From: Microbulbifer sp. ALW1
Lineage (GTDB): Bacteria; Pseudomonadota; Gammaproteobacteria; Pseudomonadales; Cellvibrionaceae
Length of the DNA stretch: 64,000 nucleotides
Reading direction: 5' to 3'
NCBI RefSeq assembly: GCF_009903625.1
Contig: NZ_CP047569.1
Coordinates: forward strand, 144,001-208,000
The notes beneath the pieces were generated by a model, which searched no databases, had not been told where the DNA came from, and saw only the letters and a program-made list of their open reading frames with translations. The first letter of the stretch is position 1. The number at the start of each line of letters is the position of its first letter. The position numbers were made by a program, and so were the translations under genes. Shown one piece after another: positions 7,001-14,917 of the stretch.

Positions 7001-9850
7001 TTACAGTGTCTCGATAAAGGCCTTCACCGCAGAGCGCTGGGCGCTACTCAGGTTGTTGTAGGCTCCCCGCGCACTGGCTGCATCACCGCCGTGTCGCTGG
7101 ATCGCATTTTCCAGGCTGGTCGATGCCCCATCGTGCATGAACAGGAGGGCGCGACCATTTTTCTCCAGCATGCGGATGTTGTGCCCCAGCCCCCAGAGTG
7201 GTGGCGTGCGGAAATCGCCATCACCCAGATCCCAGACTTTCATGTCGGTGTAGGGCCGCAGGGTCAGGTTGCGCAGGTGCGTAGGTGCATCACTGCGGGT
7301 CTTCTGCACCGGCGTATGGCAACCTGCGCAGCCAACCTGATTGAACAGCACATCGCCCTGCGCCACACCGGGCAAGTCGTAGCTGCCGGGGTTTCGCGCC
7401 GGCACCGTCAGCACCTCGGTGTAGGTGGTCAGCAACTCGAGCACGCGCCCGGGAAGCGCGTCCGGATCGACACCGTGGTCTGCCACCAGCGCATTCCGCA
7501 CCTGATCGGCAACGGTGTTTGCGGAGCCATCCCAGCTGAATCCCGCTTCACGCCCCTCAATCATTTCCAGTAGTTTCACACCATAGGTGGGTGGCGGCAG
7601 GCGCGGCCCTTTTGCGGTCTGGATGATTTCAGAGCCGCGGCCGTCCCGGAAGTGGCAGTCACCGCAGCTGCGGCTACCTATTTTCACTTCATCAAAATCG
7701 GTCGAGCCCTGCTTGTTGGGATCAATGCCGTGGAACAGATGGTGCCCCAGCAAGAAGTCATCCACCATATCCTCGGAGTGCAGAGTAGTGACCGGCTGGG
7801 TAAAGATCGCGTTGTACTCCAGGTGCGAGTAGGTTCCATTGTCCGACAGAATCATGCTGGTTGTGGCTTTACCGGCGGGATTCAATCGAGGGTCACCATA
7901 GTTTCCCCAACCCAGGCCTACGGTGTAGTAAGAAAAATCGTTGTAGGTCTGGGCACCGGTATTGCCCGCCACTGCAGAAATTTCAAACTGGATTACCTGG
8001 CCATAGGAATATACGCCGCCGAAACCGGGGTTCTGGGTCAGCGCAAAAAACTGCTGGCCATTGGGGCCGCCGGCGGTATTGCGCATGGATTCATTGCGAA
8101 TAACGTTGCCATCCACATCAAAGCCCACCTGCACATTGCCCGGCGTGTCGTCGATCCAGATGTTGTAGCGATCCAGGTTACGCAGCAGGTCATTATTGTG
8201 CTGGGCGTCCAGAATTGCCGCGGTGGTTCCGTCGTGGGAAACCGGATGCCGGAAACGCATCCAGTTGGCAGAGCCATCGGTAAACGCCGGGTAATTGTGC
8301 GGATCAACGCGACTGCCTTCAGTGGTAAAGAATCCAGTCCAGATCCACTGGTGCGCCGGGTTATTATTCAGCGAGTGGCTCGGGTGCAGGTAACGGAAAA
8401 AGTAATTGTAATTACCACTACAGGGAATAGCGGCACTACCCCCGCTGACGGCGACTTTCTTGAAGGTCGCGTTATCGTCCTCGGAGCAGTGCATCTCCAG
8501 GCCGGAATCGCCATTGCCTTTGACGATTTGCGGCCCCCAACGCCAACTCAGCTGGCCGTTTTGGATATCAAAGGCAAAACCGTGGGAGGTGGGTGCCGCG
8601 CCATTGATCGGCGTGCGCAGAGCGGCAGGTGCGTTAGCGCGCGGCGGCGGACCGACCTGATGATTGGTCAGGGAATTACTGGTCCAGTCCAGGTGCGCAA
8701 AATCCGGATCGCCCGGATTTTCAGGCTCGTCGGGATTACCAGTGCCGGAGCCATCCCAGGTAAACGTGTACTTGGGAAAATCACTGGCAGACATCCCCGG
8801 CACTTTCAGCTGGGCGGTGTAAGTCTGGCCGGCAACAAGATTGTTATGCAGCCGCTCCCAGCGACCGTCGACCAGCTCCGCGGTGTAACACTCGGCCTCC
8901 AGGTCCTTACAGTTGTAGAAGGTACCGCTCGTAGGCCAACCGGGCTGCGCCTTGAACGAATAAACGGCGGCGTTGCTGCCACTGGCAACCACGGCAAAGT
9001 CATCGCCCGCGGGGTTCTCCGGTGCGGAGGCGACCTCCACAAAGCGACTGGCCTGCGCACTGTCGTTGTCGTTGTCGGTGGCAACCACGCGCAAACCGTA
9101 ACTGCCCGCCTCCAGGTCATTCAAGGTCCAGCTGTAGGGGGTATTACTCACGATACCGGCCGACACTTCACTGCCAGTACCCGGTGCGGAGTAAAACAAC
9201 TCCAGAAAGCTGACATTGCCGTCGCTGTCGCTGGCCACGGCCGCAACACTCATACTGCCACCGGCGACAAGCTCACCTTGCGGGTCGTTGAGGGAGACAT
9301 TCGGAGGCAGATTGCCGCCTGCCCCGGAGCTAGAGCCGGAACCGGAACTCGAGCCGCTCGAACTGGAGCTGCTTCCGGAAGAACCTCCCGAACTCGAGGA
9401 GGAGCTCGACGAAGAACTGGAGGAACTCGACGAGCTGGAAGAACTCGAGGAACCAGAGGAAGCGAACGAGAAAACCACCGTTTCCATCGGGGAGATATAC
9501 TGCCCGGTCGCGTTGTCCTGTACTTTCAACTGAATCTGGTATTGATTGCCGTCAACCAGTCCGCTGACCGGTCGCTGCCACTGGCCATTCTGGAGACTGC
9601 CGGCAACGCAATTGCTCCCAAGGCAGACATAGTTCCAGCTGCCGGACCAACCCTGGTCGTCAAAGTAAATGACACCATCGCTACTGCTGGTTGCCTGAAT
9701 ACCCGAAGCGGCGTATGACGTTAGTGGCGCACCACACAGCAGTGCTGCTACTGCAACGCTCGCTTTAATTTCACGAGTAAATGGGATTTTTTTTGCACAC
9801 GCCGATACGCGTGCCGCCGGGCCGCGAGCCCGGGCAAGGATCTTTTTCAT
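7001..9850 (-). CDS. Secreted modular di-haem c-type cytochrome with poly-Ser tether
   Basis: The 949-residue protein starts MKKILARARGPAARVSACAK with a long basic signal region and a hydrophobic core ending near TSYAA (about residue 48). Next come a ~75-residue domain with paired Cys and conserved Trp (YVCLGSNCVAG, QLKV), a poly-Ser/Gly stretch (about 131-178), an Ig-like domain (about 180-272), and a second copy of the first domain (about 283-370; FYNCKDLEAECYTA, QLKV). The C-terminal half carries two haem-c motifs, CGDCH (729-733) and CAGCH (841-845), in a frame resembling the di-haem oxidoreductase (DHOR) family. The part at about 385-700 I do not recognise. A LacI-type operator lies 220 nt upstream. 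It is probably exported, binds a polysaccharide and carries electrons, perhaps to an oxidase or lytic monooxygenase. That role is inference; the CBM label rests only on domain style. Confidence 0.75.
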   Translation of the reverse strand: MKKILARARGPAARVSACAKKIPFTREIKASVAVAALLCGAPLTSYAASGIQATSSSDGVIYFDDQGWSGSWNYVCLGSNCVAGSLQNGQWQRPVSGLVDGNQYQIQLKVQDNATGQYISPMETVVFSFASSGSSSSSSSSSSSSSSSSSSSSSGGSSGSSSSSSGSSSGSGSSSGAGGNLPPNVSLNDPQGELVAGGSMSVAAVASDSDGNVSFLELFYSAPGTGSEVSAGIVSNTPYSWTLNDLEAGSYGLRVVATDNDNDSAQASRFVEVASAPENPAGDDFAVVASGSNAAVYSFKAQPGWPTSGTFYNCKDLEAECYTAELVDGRWERLHNNLVAGQTYTAQLKVPGMSASDFPKYTFTWDGSGTGNPDEPENPGDPDFAHLDWTSNSLTNHQVGPPPRANAPAALRTPINGAAPTSHGFAFDIQNGQLSWRWGPQIVKGNGDSGLEMHCSEDDNATFKKVAVSGGSAAIPCSGNYNYFFRYLHPSHSLNNNPAHQWIWTGFFTTEGSRVDPHNYPAFTDGSANWMRFRHPVSHDGTTAAILDAQHNNDLLRNLDRYNIWIDDTPGNVQVGFDVDGNVIRNESMRNTAGGPNGQQFFALTQNPGFGGVYSYGQVIQFEISAVAGNTGAQTYNDFSYYTVGLGWGNYGDPRLNPAGKATTSMILSDNGTYSHLEYNAIFTQPVTTLHSEDMVDDFLLGHHLFHGIDPNKQGSTDFDEVKIGSRSCGDCHFRDGRGSEIIQTAKGPRLPPPTYGVKLLEMIEGREAGFSWDGSANTVADQVRNALVADHGVDPDALPGRVLELLTTYTEVLTVPARNPGSYDLPGVAQGDVLFNQVGCAGCHTPVQKTRSDAPTHLRNLTLRPYTDMKVWDLGDGDFRTPPLWGLGHNIRMLEKNGRALLFMHDGASTSLENAIQRHGGDAASARGAYNNLSSAQRSAVKAFIETL

Positions 9851-9915
9851 CTATCTCTCACCTGCCGTTACTATTATTTTTTTACTGCTTGTATTAATTA
9901 CTGGCCGGTAAGCGC

Positions 9916-9949
9916 AAAAAAAACGGCACCCGGGCCAGCCCGGGTACCG
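9916..9949 (-). terminator. Terminator-like hairpin in the leader of the cytochrome gene
   Basis: A 12-bp stem with one mismatch (CGGTACCCGGGC / GCCCGGGTGCCG on the minus strand) is followed directly by eight U residues, 66 nt upstream of the cytochrome start. It lies downstream of the operator at 10070, so it is either the SDR terminator with a hidden promoter after it or an attenuator. Confidence 0.7.
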
Positions 9950-10069
9950 CAATCGACGAAACACCATCCTGTGAAAAATTCTGAATTCCGCGCTTCCAGT
10001 GTTCACCAGAAGTTTCGGTCAGCTGGCGCAGCGTGTTCGCGGGTTACCGGACTATTGACGCTACGCTCA

Positions 10070-10087
10070 AATGTAATCGTTTACAAC
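10070..10087. promoter_or_regulatory. LacI-type operator upstream of cytochrome gene
   Basis: AATGTAATCGTTTACAAC matches 15 of 18 positions of the regulon palindrome, including the central CGTTTACA. Confidence 0.65.
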
Positions 10088-10245
10088 ACTGTGGCAGATA
10101 AAACCTTGTTTTGCACAGGATGACAACAAGGTCCATAAAATTTTTTCTCGCCTCCCGGCGAATTCACCACTTTTCCATAATTTTTTTGCGGTGCCCATTT
10201 TTCAGAAACTCTAAAAAATAAGCAGCATCCGAGATTTCTCCCGCT

Positions 10246-11013
10246 TCAGTAGGGCCAATTTGCTTTTGAAAAAACGCCACCATCCACCCACAGCGTTTGC
10301 CCGGTAACAAAGGACGCGCGCGGGTCTGCCAGGTAAATCACGGCGTTGGCAATATCCGCGGGCACCCCTACCCTGCCGAGAGGAGCAATATCACCCCAGA
10401 CTTTTTCATAGTCCGGGGCTTCCTCTCGGGTCCGATCAATCAAAATGCCACCGGGAGCTACGCAGTTTACGCGGATGCCATGTGGACCAAGCTCTACTGC
10501 TGCAGACTTGGTCAGCATCTCTATACCGCCCTTGGATGCGGCGTAATCCACCAGATTGGGGAAGGCCAGCTTGTTGCAGCCACTGCCGATATTCACAATG
10601 CTGCCGTTTACCGCGTTTTCCACCATCATGCGCGCACCTAGCTGGAGATTAAGAAAAGCACCCTTCAGGTTTGTGCGGATTACCCGGTCCCAATCCTCTT
10701 CCTGCAATTCCAGTAGCGGCGCCCAGGTCTGGACCCCGGCGTTATTCACGATGAGGTTTGGCGCACAACCAAAATGCTCGCGTACGCGAATATAAAACCC
10801 CTGTACTTGTGCCTTGTCACCCACATCACAGGGGGAGAAGAAGCACTGCTTACCCAGCTGCGCACACTCCCATATCAGTGACTGCGCCTGCGCGTCGTCG
10901 CGCAGATTATTCACCGCAATATCCCAGCCTTCGGCGGCCAGCTGCAGTGCTATTTCACGGCCTATTCCGGCAGATCCCCCGGTGACCACCGCGAGCTTCT
11001 TGTCACTATTCAT
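10246..11013 (-). CDS. SDR-family dehydrogenase, probable D-xylose 1-dehydrogenase
   Basis: This classical short-chain dehydrogenase has 255 residues. It shows the nucleotide motif TGGSAGIG near the N-terminus, NNAG after the fourth strand, the active-site Ser in NIGSGC, and the catalytic pair in YAASKGG. The longest frame runs back to 11907, but the fold begins at MNSDKKLAVVTGG, so I place the start at 11013. The gene is divergent from the LacI-type regulator, with a perfect operator between them. NAD(P)-dependent oxidation of D-xylose to xylonolactone would fill the first step of the nearby pathway, as the SDR XylB does in Caulobacter. An L-arabinose or other aldose activity cannot be excluded. 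Confidence 0.82.
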   Translation of the reverse strand: MNSDKKLAVVTGGSAGIGREIALQLAAEGWDIAVNNLRDDAQAQSLIWECAQLGKQCFFSPCDVGDKAQVQGFYIRVREHFGCAPNLIVNNAGVQTWAPLLELQEEDWDRVIRTNLKGAFLNLQLGARMMVENAVNGSIVNIGSGCNKLAFPNLVDYAASKGGIEMLTKSAAVELGPHGIRVNCVAPGGILIDRTREEAPDYEKVWGDIAPLGRVGVPADIANAVIYLADPRASFVTGQTLWVDGGVFSKANWPY

Positions 11014-11132
11014 TGATCCATTTCCACAATCACCAGGAAGATCGCGCCCAAAGCGCGACACGCGAGGCGAACCGCAATGTGAGATCGCCTGGCCTCTCGG
11101 GGCACCAACGCCGTGGAACCCTATCGAAGCAA

Positions 11133-11150
11133 AATGTAAACGTTTACATT
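11133..11150. promoter_or_regulatory. Perfect LacI-type operator between SDR and regulator genes
   Basis: AATGTAAACGTTTACATT is a perfect 18-bp palindrome centred between the divergent SDR (start 11013) and LacI-type (start 11365) genes, so it can control both. The central CG step is typical of LacI/GalR operators. Confidence 0.85.
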
Positions 11151-11364
11151 TTGGCTTGCAACCGGAACCTCGAAAAATCATGCATCGGCAGAGTGCCTCG
11201 GCATTTTCGTTCTGTGAAAGCACAACAGATACCAATTTCACCGTGCAAACGTTACCATTCTGCCTTTGCACGCTGCACGACAACCCCGCAAACGCTCGTC
11301 TACACCGCGTTAACCCAAGGCCAGAGCAGCAAAGCGCCAGACAAAACCAACAACAGGTATTCCG

Positions 11365-12384
11365 GTGTCCATCAAAAAAGTTGCGAAGCTCGCCGGCGTG
11401 TCTACCGCCACAGTTTCCCGTTACCTCAACAATCCCGAGCAGGTAAAAGAGCGCACGCGCCTCAAGGTACAGTCGGCCATCGACGAGACCGGCTACGCCC
11501 CCAACACCCTCGCGCGCAACTTTCGCCGCGGCCGCACCAGCCTGATCGTTGTCGTGCTGCCGACGGTGGGTGACCCGTTCCTGGAGAATGTGATGCGGGG
11601 TATCTGGCAGGTGGCCGACGAACAGGGCTACAGCATCCTGATCCGGGACACCCAGTCCAATTCCCACGGGTTCGATGAATATTCGGATATGGTGTTTTCC
11701 AAGCAGGCCGATGGGATTCTGCTGCTTGCGAGTATTTCTCCGTTTGATGAGCCCACCGGTAAACCCAAGGCCAGCAACAAGGCTCACCCGCCCATCGTGC
11801 TCGGTCTGGAAAGTGTGACCTCCGAGTTGAACCAGTTTCCCAGCGTGCGTGTGGATAATGTTGCCGCCGCCGCCGACGGCACCCACTACCTGATACAACT
11901 GGGGCACCAGCGCATTGGCTTTATTGCGGGCAAACGCAATTCACTGCTGACCCACGACCGCGAAAAGGGCTACCGCAAGGCCATGCGCAAGGCCAAGCTG
12001 CCGGTGGCCAACGGCTGGGTTGTTGAAGGGGAACAGACGCTCGATGGTGCCCGCCGCGCCACCCGCCGCCTGCTGTCCCACAAGGAACGCCCCACCGCAA
12101 TTTTCTGCGCAAACGATGAAATGGCACTGGGTGCAATGCACGAAATCAAATCTGCCTGTTTGAAAGTGCCGGAAGATATTTCCGTAATCGGGTTTGACGA
12201 TATCCGCTATGCCGAGATTATGGATCCGCCGCTCACCACCATCGCGCAGCCCGCGGAAGAAATTGGCGAGCGCACCATGCGCCGCCTGTGTCAGGCCATT
12301 GAAGGTAGCGATGCCGACAATGAAGCGGAAATTGTTCCGCATAAATTAATCGTGCGTAAGTCCACCGCGAACGCGCCGCGCTAG
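11365..12384 (+). CDS. LacI/GalR-family repressor of the xylose regulon
   Basis: The product has 339 residues from a GTG start with AGG seven nt upstream. The N-terminal helix-turn-helix and hinge read SIKKVAKLAGVSTATVSRYL then GYAPNTLARNFRRG; the remainder is a periplasmic-binding-protein-like effector domain (SVIGFDDIRYAEIMDPPLTT near the C-terminus). Family members bind CG-centred palindromes and release on sugar binding. Five such palindromes occur only around the xylose genes here, one of them in this gene's own upstream region, which implies autoregulation. The Weimberg-pathway regulator of Caulobacter (XylR) is of the same family. The effector, probably xylose or a pathway intermediate, is inferred. 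Confidence 0.88.
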   Translation: MSIKKVAKLAGVSTATVSRYLNNPEQVKERTRLKVQSAIDETGYAPNTLARNFRRGRTSLIVVVLPTVGDPFLENVMRGIWQVADEQGYSILIRDTQSNSHGFDEYSDMVFSKQADGILLLASISPFDEPTGKPKASNKAHPPIVLGLESVTSELNQFPSVRVDNVAAAADGTHYLIQLGHQRIGFIAGKRNSLLTHDREKGYRKAMRKAKLPVANGWVVEGEQTLDGARRATRRLLSHKERPTAIFCANDEMALGAMHEIKSACLKVPEDISVIGFDDIRYAEIMDPPLTTIAQPAEEIGERTMRRLCQAIEGSDADNEAEIVPHKLIVRKSTANAPR

Positions 12385-12575
12385 CTTCCCTCTGGCGGTG
12401 CTGGATAACCAGCACCGCTACTTTTCCTTACTTGTCCTCACATTTGCCGGCAGCCGGCGCCACAATTCCAAGCGACGCGCCTGTTTCCTCCACGTCGCTT
12501 CCACAACGTCCCATCCACAACGCCGCTTCCACAACACAGCCTCTGTAAAACTTCCTCCACCAAACATCGTTGCAA

Positions 12576-12593
12576 AATGTAAACGTTTACATT
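12576..12593. promoter_or_regulatory. LacI-type operator upstream of the lactonase operon
   Basis: AATGTAAACGTTTACATT, identical to the perfect site at 11133, lies 52 nt before the lactonase start codon. The 260 bp between the regulator and lactonase genes holds nothing else I can identify. Confidence 0.85.
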
Positions 12594-12645
12594 AGGCTGA
12601 GTTTATTCGATTAATTCAGTCCGCCAGAGCACAGGCACGCCAGTA

Positions 12646-13581
12646 ATGGACAGCAGCAAAAAAATAACAACCGCCAGCAACAGTGTAAAAAACATTGCGC
12701 AAGACCGAGTGCACTGCGTATGGGATGCCGGCGCCACCCTGGGTGAAGGCCCCTGCTGGGTCGCGCGTGAACAGGCGATTTACTGGGTTGATATCAATCA
12801 GTTTCAATTGCACCGCCTGTGCACTGTCACCGACCAGCGCCGCAGCTGGCATATTGCCGATCAAATCACGGCACTGGCACCACGCAGAAACGGCGGCTTT
12901 ATTGCCACCCTGCGCGATGGTTTTGCCTTGCTGGAAATTCCACAGCTGGGCGACAGGGTTCATATCAAAAAACTCGGCGGGCCGGAAAAAGACCTCGCCG
13001 GTAATCGCTTTAACGACGGCAAGGCAGACAGCAAAGGACGTTTCTGGGCGGGCAGTATGGACGACTCGGAATTGAATCCCACCGGTGCACTCTACCGGCT
13101 CGACAGTGATTGCCGTTGGTTGAAGATGGATGACCATTACATCATCACCAATGGACCAGCCTTCAGTCCCGACGGACACACCCTGTATCACACCGATACC
13201 CTGGGGAAAGTCATCTACGCGTTTGACCTGACGGCAGACGGACGCATCGGAAACAAGCGGGAATTTTTCCGCTTTGACGGCAGCAGCGGCTTTCCCGATG
13301 GCATGACGGTGGACGAAGAAGGCTGCCTGTGGGTGTGTCATTTTGCCGGCTGGGGGATTACCCGCATTTCCCCCAGAGGAAATATCGTCGGTCGTATCGA
13401 ATTACCGGTGGCCAACGTCACCAGTTGCACATTTGCCGGCGACAAACTGGACACCCTGTATATCACCACGGCGCGCAAAGGGCTCAACCACGAACAACTC
13501 GCACAACAACCGCTAGCGGGCGGGCTATTCCGGGTCGAACCGGGTGTTCGGGGAATCGCGCCCGGAATTTTTTCCGGTTGA
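12646..13581 (+). CDS. SMP-30/gluconolactonase-family sugar lactonase (xylonolactonase)
   Basis: This six-bladed beta-propeller lactonase has 311 residues. Metal-binding signatures of the SMP-30 family are visible: the N-terminal Glu in LGEGPCW, the Asn in NRFNDGKADSKGRFWAGSM, the Asn in ITNGPAFSPDG and the Asp in GFPDGMTVDEEGCLWVCHF. The enzyme hydrolyses an aldonolactone to the open acid in the cytoplasm. It heads a plus-strand operon with the FAH-family dehydratase and the aldehyde dehydrogenase, and an exact LacI-type operator lies just upstream. Xylono-1,4-lactone is the expected substrate from pathway context, as for XylC of Caulobacter. Confidence 0.87.
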   Translation: MDSSKKITTASNSVKNIAQDRVHCVWDAGATLGEGPCWVAREQAIYWVDINQFQLHRLCTVTDQRRSWHIADQITALAPRRNGGFIATLRDGFALLEIPQLGDRVHIKKLGGPEKDLAGNRFNDGKADSKGRFWAGSMDDSELNPTGALYRLDSDCRWLKMDDHYIITNGPAFSPDGHTLYHTDTLGKVIYAFDLTADGRIGNKREFFRFDGSSGFPDGMTVDEEGCLWVCHFAGWGITRISPRGNIVGRIELPVANVTSCTFAGDKLDTLYITTARKGLNHEQLAQQPLAGGLFRVEPGVRGIAPGIFSG

Positions 13582-13622
13582 AAAAACTCGTTGAAAACCA
13601 ATCATTGCTAGTGACCAGAATC

Positions 13623-14825
13623 ATGAATAAATCACTTTCCATTGACGATCTTTTACCGGCAGACGGTACCCGCGGCACCCTGGTCGGGCGGGCCTGGATC
13701 CCGGCCGCTCGCAGCCAGAATAAAGTGGCGGGGCCGAGCCCTATTCTGGTGGCAGAAGACGGCGTCTTTGACCTCAGCGCCATTGCTCCAACCTTTGCCG
13801 AACTGGTCAACAGCGGTTTTGACCGCACTCAGCTGGACCCCAGCAAGCTGCGCTACCTGTGCCAGACCGAAGACCTGTTTCACAACAGTCACAGCGATGC
13901 GCCGGACAGCGAGCTGCCCCACCTGCTGGCCCCCGTTGATCTACAGGCAATAAAAGCCTGCGGGGTTACGTTTATGTGCAGCATGCTCGAGCGCATTATC
14001 GAAGAGCGCGCGGGGGGCGACAGCGCCCGCGCCGCCGGCATTCGCGCGCAGATTTCGTCAATGATCGGTGGCGAACAGCGCGACCTTTCCGATATCAAAC
14101 CGGGTTCAAAGGAAGCGGATGCGCTGAAAACTGTATTGCAACAGGAAGGCCTGTGGTCGCAGTACCTGGAAGTCGGCATCGGCCCCTACGCGGAAGTCTT
14201 CACCAAGTCCCAGGTTCTTTCCGCCGTCGGCAGCGGTCACCAAGTGGGCGTATTGCCTTTCTCCGAATGGAACAACCCCGAGCCGGAAATCGTGTTGCTG
14301 GTCAATAATCGTGGCACGGTGATTGGCGCTACCCTGGGCAACGATGTAAACCTGCGGGATATCGAAGGCCGCAGCGCACTGCTGCTGGGCAAGGCCAAGG
14401 ACAACAACGCCTCCTGCGCAATTGGCCCCCTGGTGCGCCTATTCGACCAGACTTTCACCCTGGACGATGTACGCACTGCCGAAGTCACCCTGAATATCCG
14501 CGGCGACGATGGTTTTGCGCTGAACGAGGTCAGCCCAATGACCGCCATCAGTCGCGACATACTCGACCTGGTGGGCCAGACCTTTAACGAAAACCACCAG
14601 TATCCCGACGGCATCGCCCTGTTCACCGGCACCCTGTTTGCACCGACCCAGGACCGCGATCACCTAGGGCAGGGATTCACCCACAAGCTCGGCGACACCG
14701 TCACCATTGCCACCCCCAAACTGGGAGCACTGGTCAACACAGTGACCCATACCAACAAAGCCCCCCAATGGGAGTTTGGCATTTCCGCGCTGATGAAAAA
14801 TCTCAGCCAGCGCGGGCTGCTTTAA
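13623..14825 (+). CDS. xylX: FAH-family 2-keto-3-deoxy-D-xylonate dehydratase (XylX-like)
   Basis: The protein has 400 residues and belongs to the fumarylacetoacetate hydrolase superfamily. The C-terminal FAH fold shows the metal-binding pattern NNPEPEIVLLVN, GNDVNLRDIEGRSALLLGKA and KDNNASCAIGP. It begins 41 nt after the lactonase gene. In the Weimberg pathway the FAH-type enzyme XylX removes water from 2-keto-3-deoxy-D-xylonate to give 2-oxoglutarate semialdehyde. The L-arabinose branch normally uses a dihydrodipicolinate-synthase-like enzyme at this step, so finding an FAH enzyme argues for D-xylose. The ORF can be extended upstream to 13329, but that part overlaps the lactonase and is not family-like. 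Confidence 0.85.
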   Translation: MNKSLSIDDLLPADGTRGTLVGRAWIPAARSQNKVAGPSPILVAEDGVFDLSAIAPTFAELVNSGFDRTQLDPSKLRYLCQTEDLFHNSHSDAPDSELPHLLAPVDLQAIKACGVTFMCSMLERIIEERAGGDSARAAGIRAQISSMIGGEQRDLSDIKPGSKEADALKTVLQQEGLWSQYLEVGIGPYAEVFTKSQVLSAVGSGHQVGVLPFSEWNNPEPEIVLLVNNRGTVIGATLGNDVNLRDIEGRSALLLGKAKDNNASCAIGPLVRLFDQTFTLDDVRTAEVTLNIRGDDGFALNEVSPMTAISRDILDLVGQTFNENHQYPDGIALFTGTLFAPTQDRDHLGQGFTHKLGDTVTIATPKLGALVNTVTHTNKAPQWEFGISALMKNLSQRGLL

Positions 14826-14917
14826 TCATTCATCGCAAGGGTGCAACCAGCCTCGCCGAGACGCGATGGCTTGACCGTACCTTGTCTCGATCCAGGGATT
14901 GTTTACAGGACATCACC

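Larger units (their letters stand above)
9851..10245. other. Intergenic region between SDR and cytochrome genes
   Basis: No gene is seen. It contains a LacI-type operator (10070-10087) and, between that operator and the cytochrome start, a strong terminator-like hairpin on the minus strand (9916-9949). A small hairpin at 10149-10160 followed by an A/T-rich tract may end the SDR transcript. Confidence 0.55.

Noticed and set aside
7652..9718. A 688-codon plus-strand frame opposite the cytochrome gene
   Set aside because: It mirrors the coding strand of a high-GC gene, has no family text, and its low-complexity segments are complements of the Ser tether.
11014..11907. N-terminal extension of the SDR frame
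   Set aside because: It covers the operator and overlaps the LacI-type gene; the SDR fold begins at 11013.
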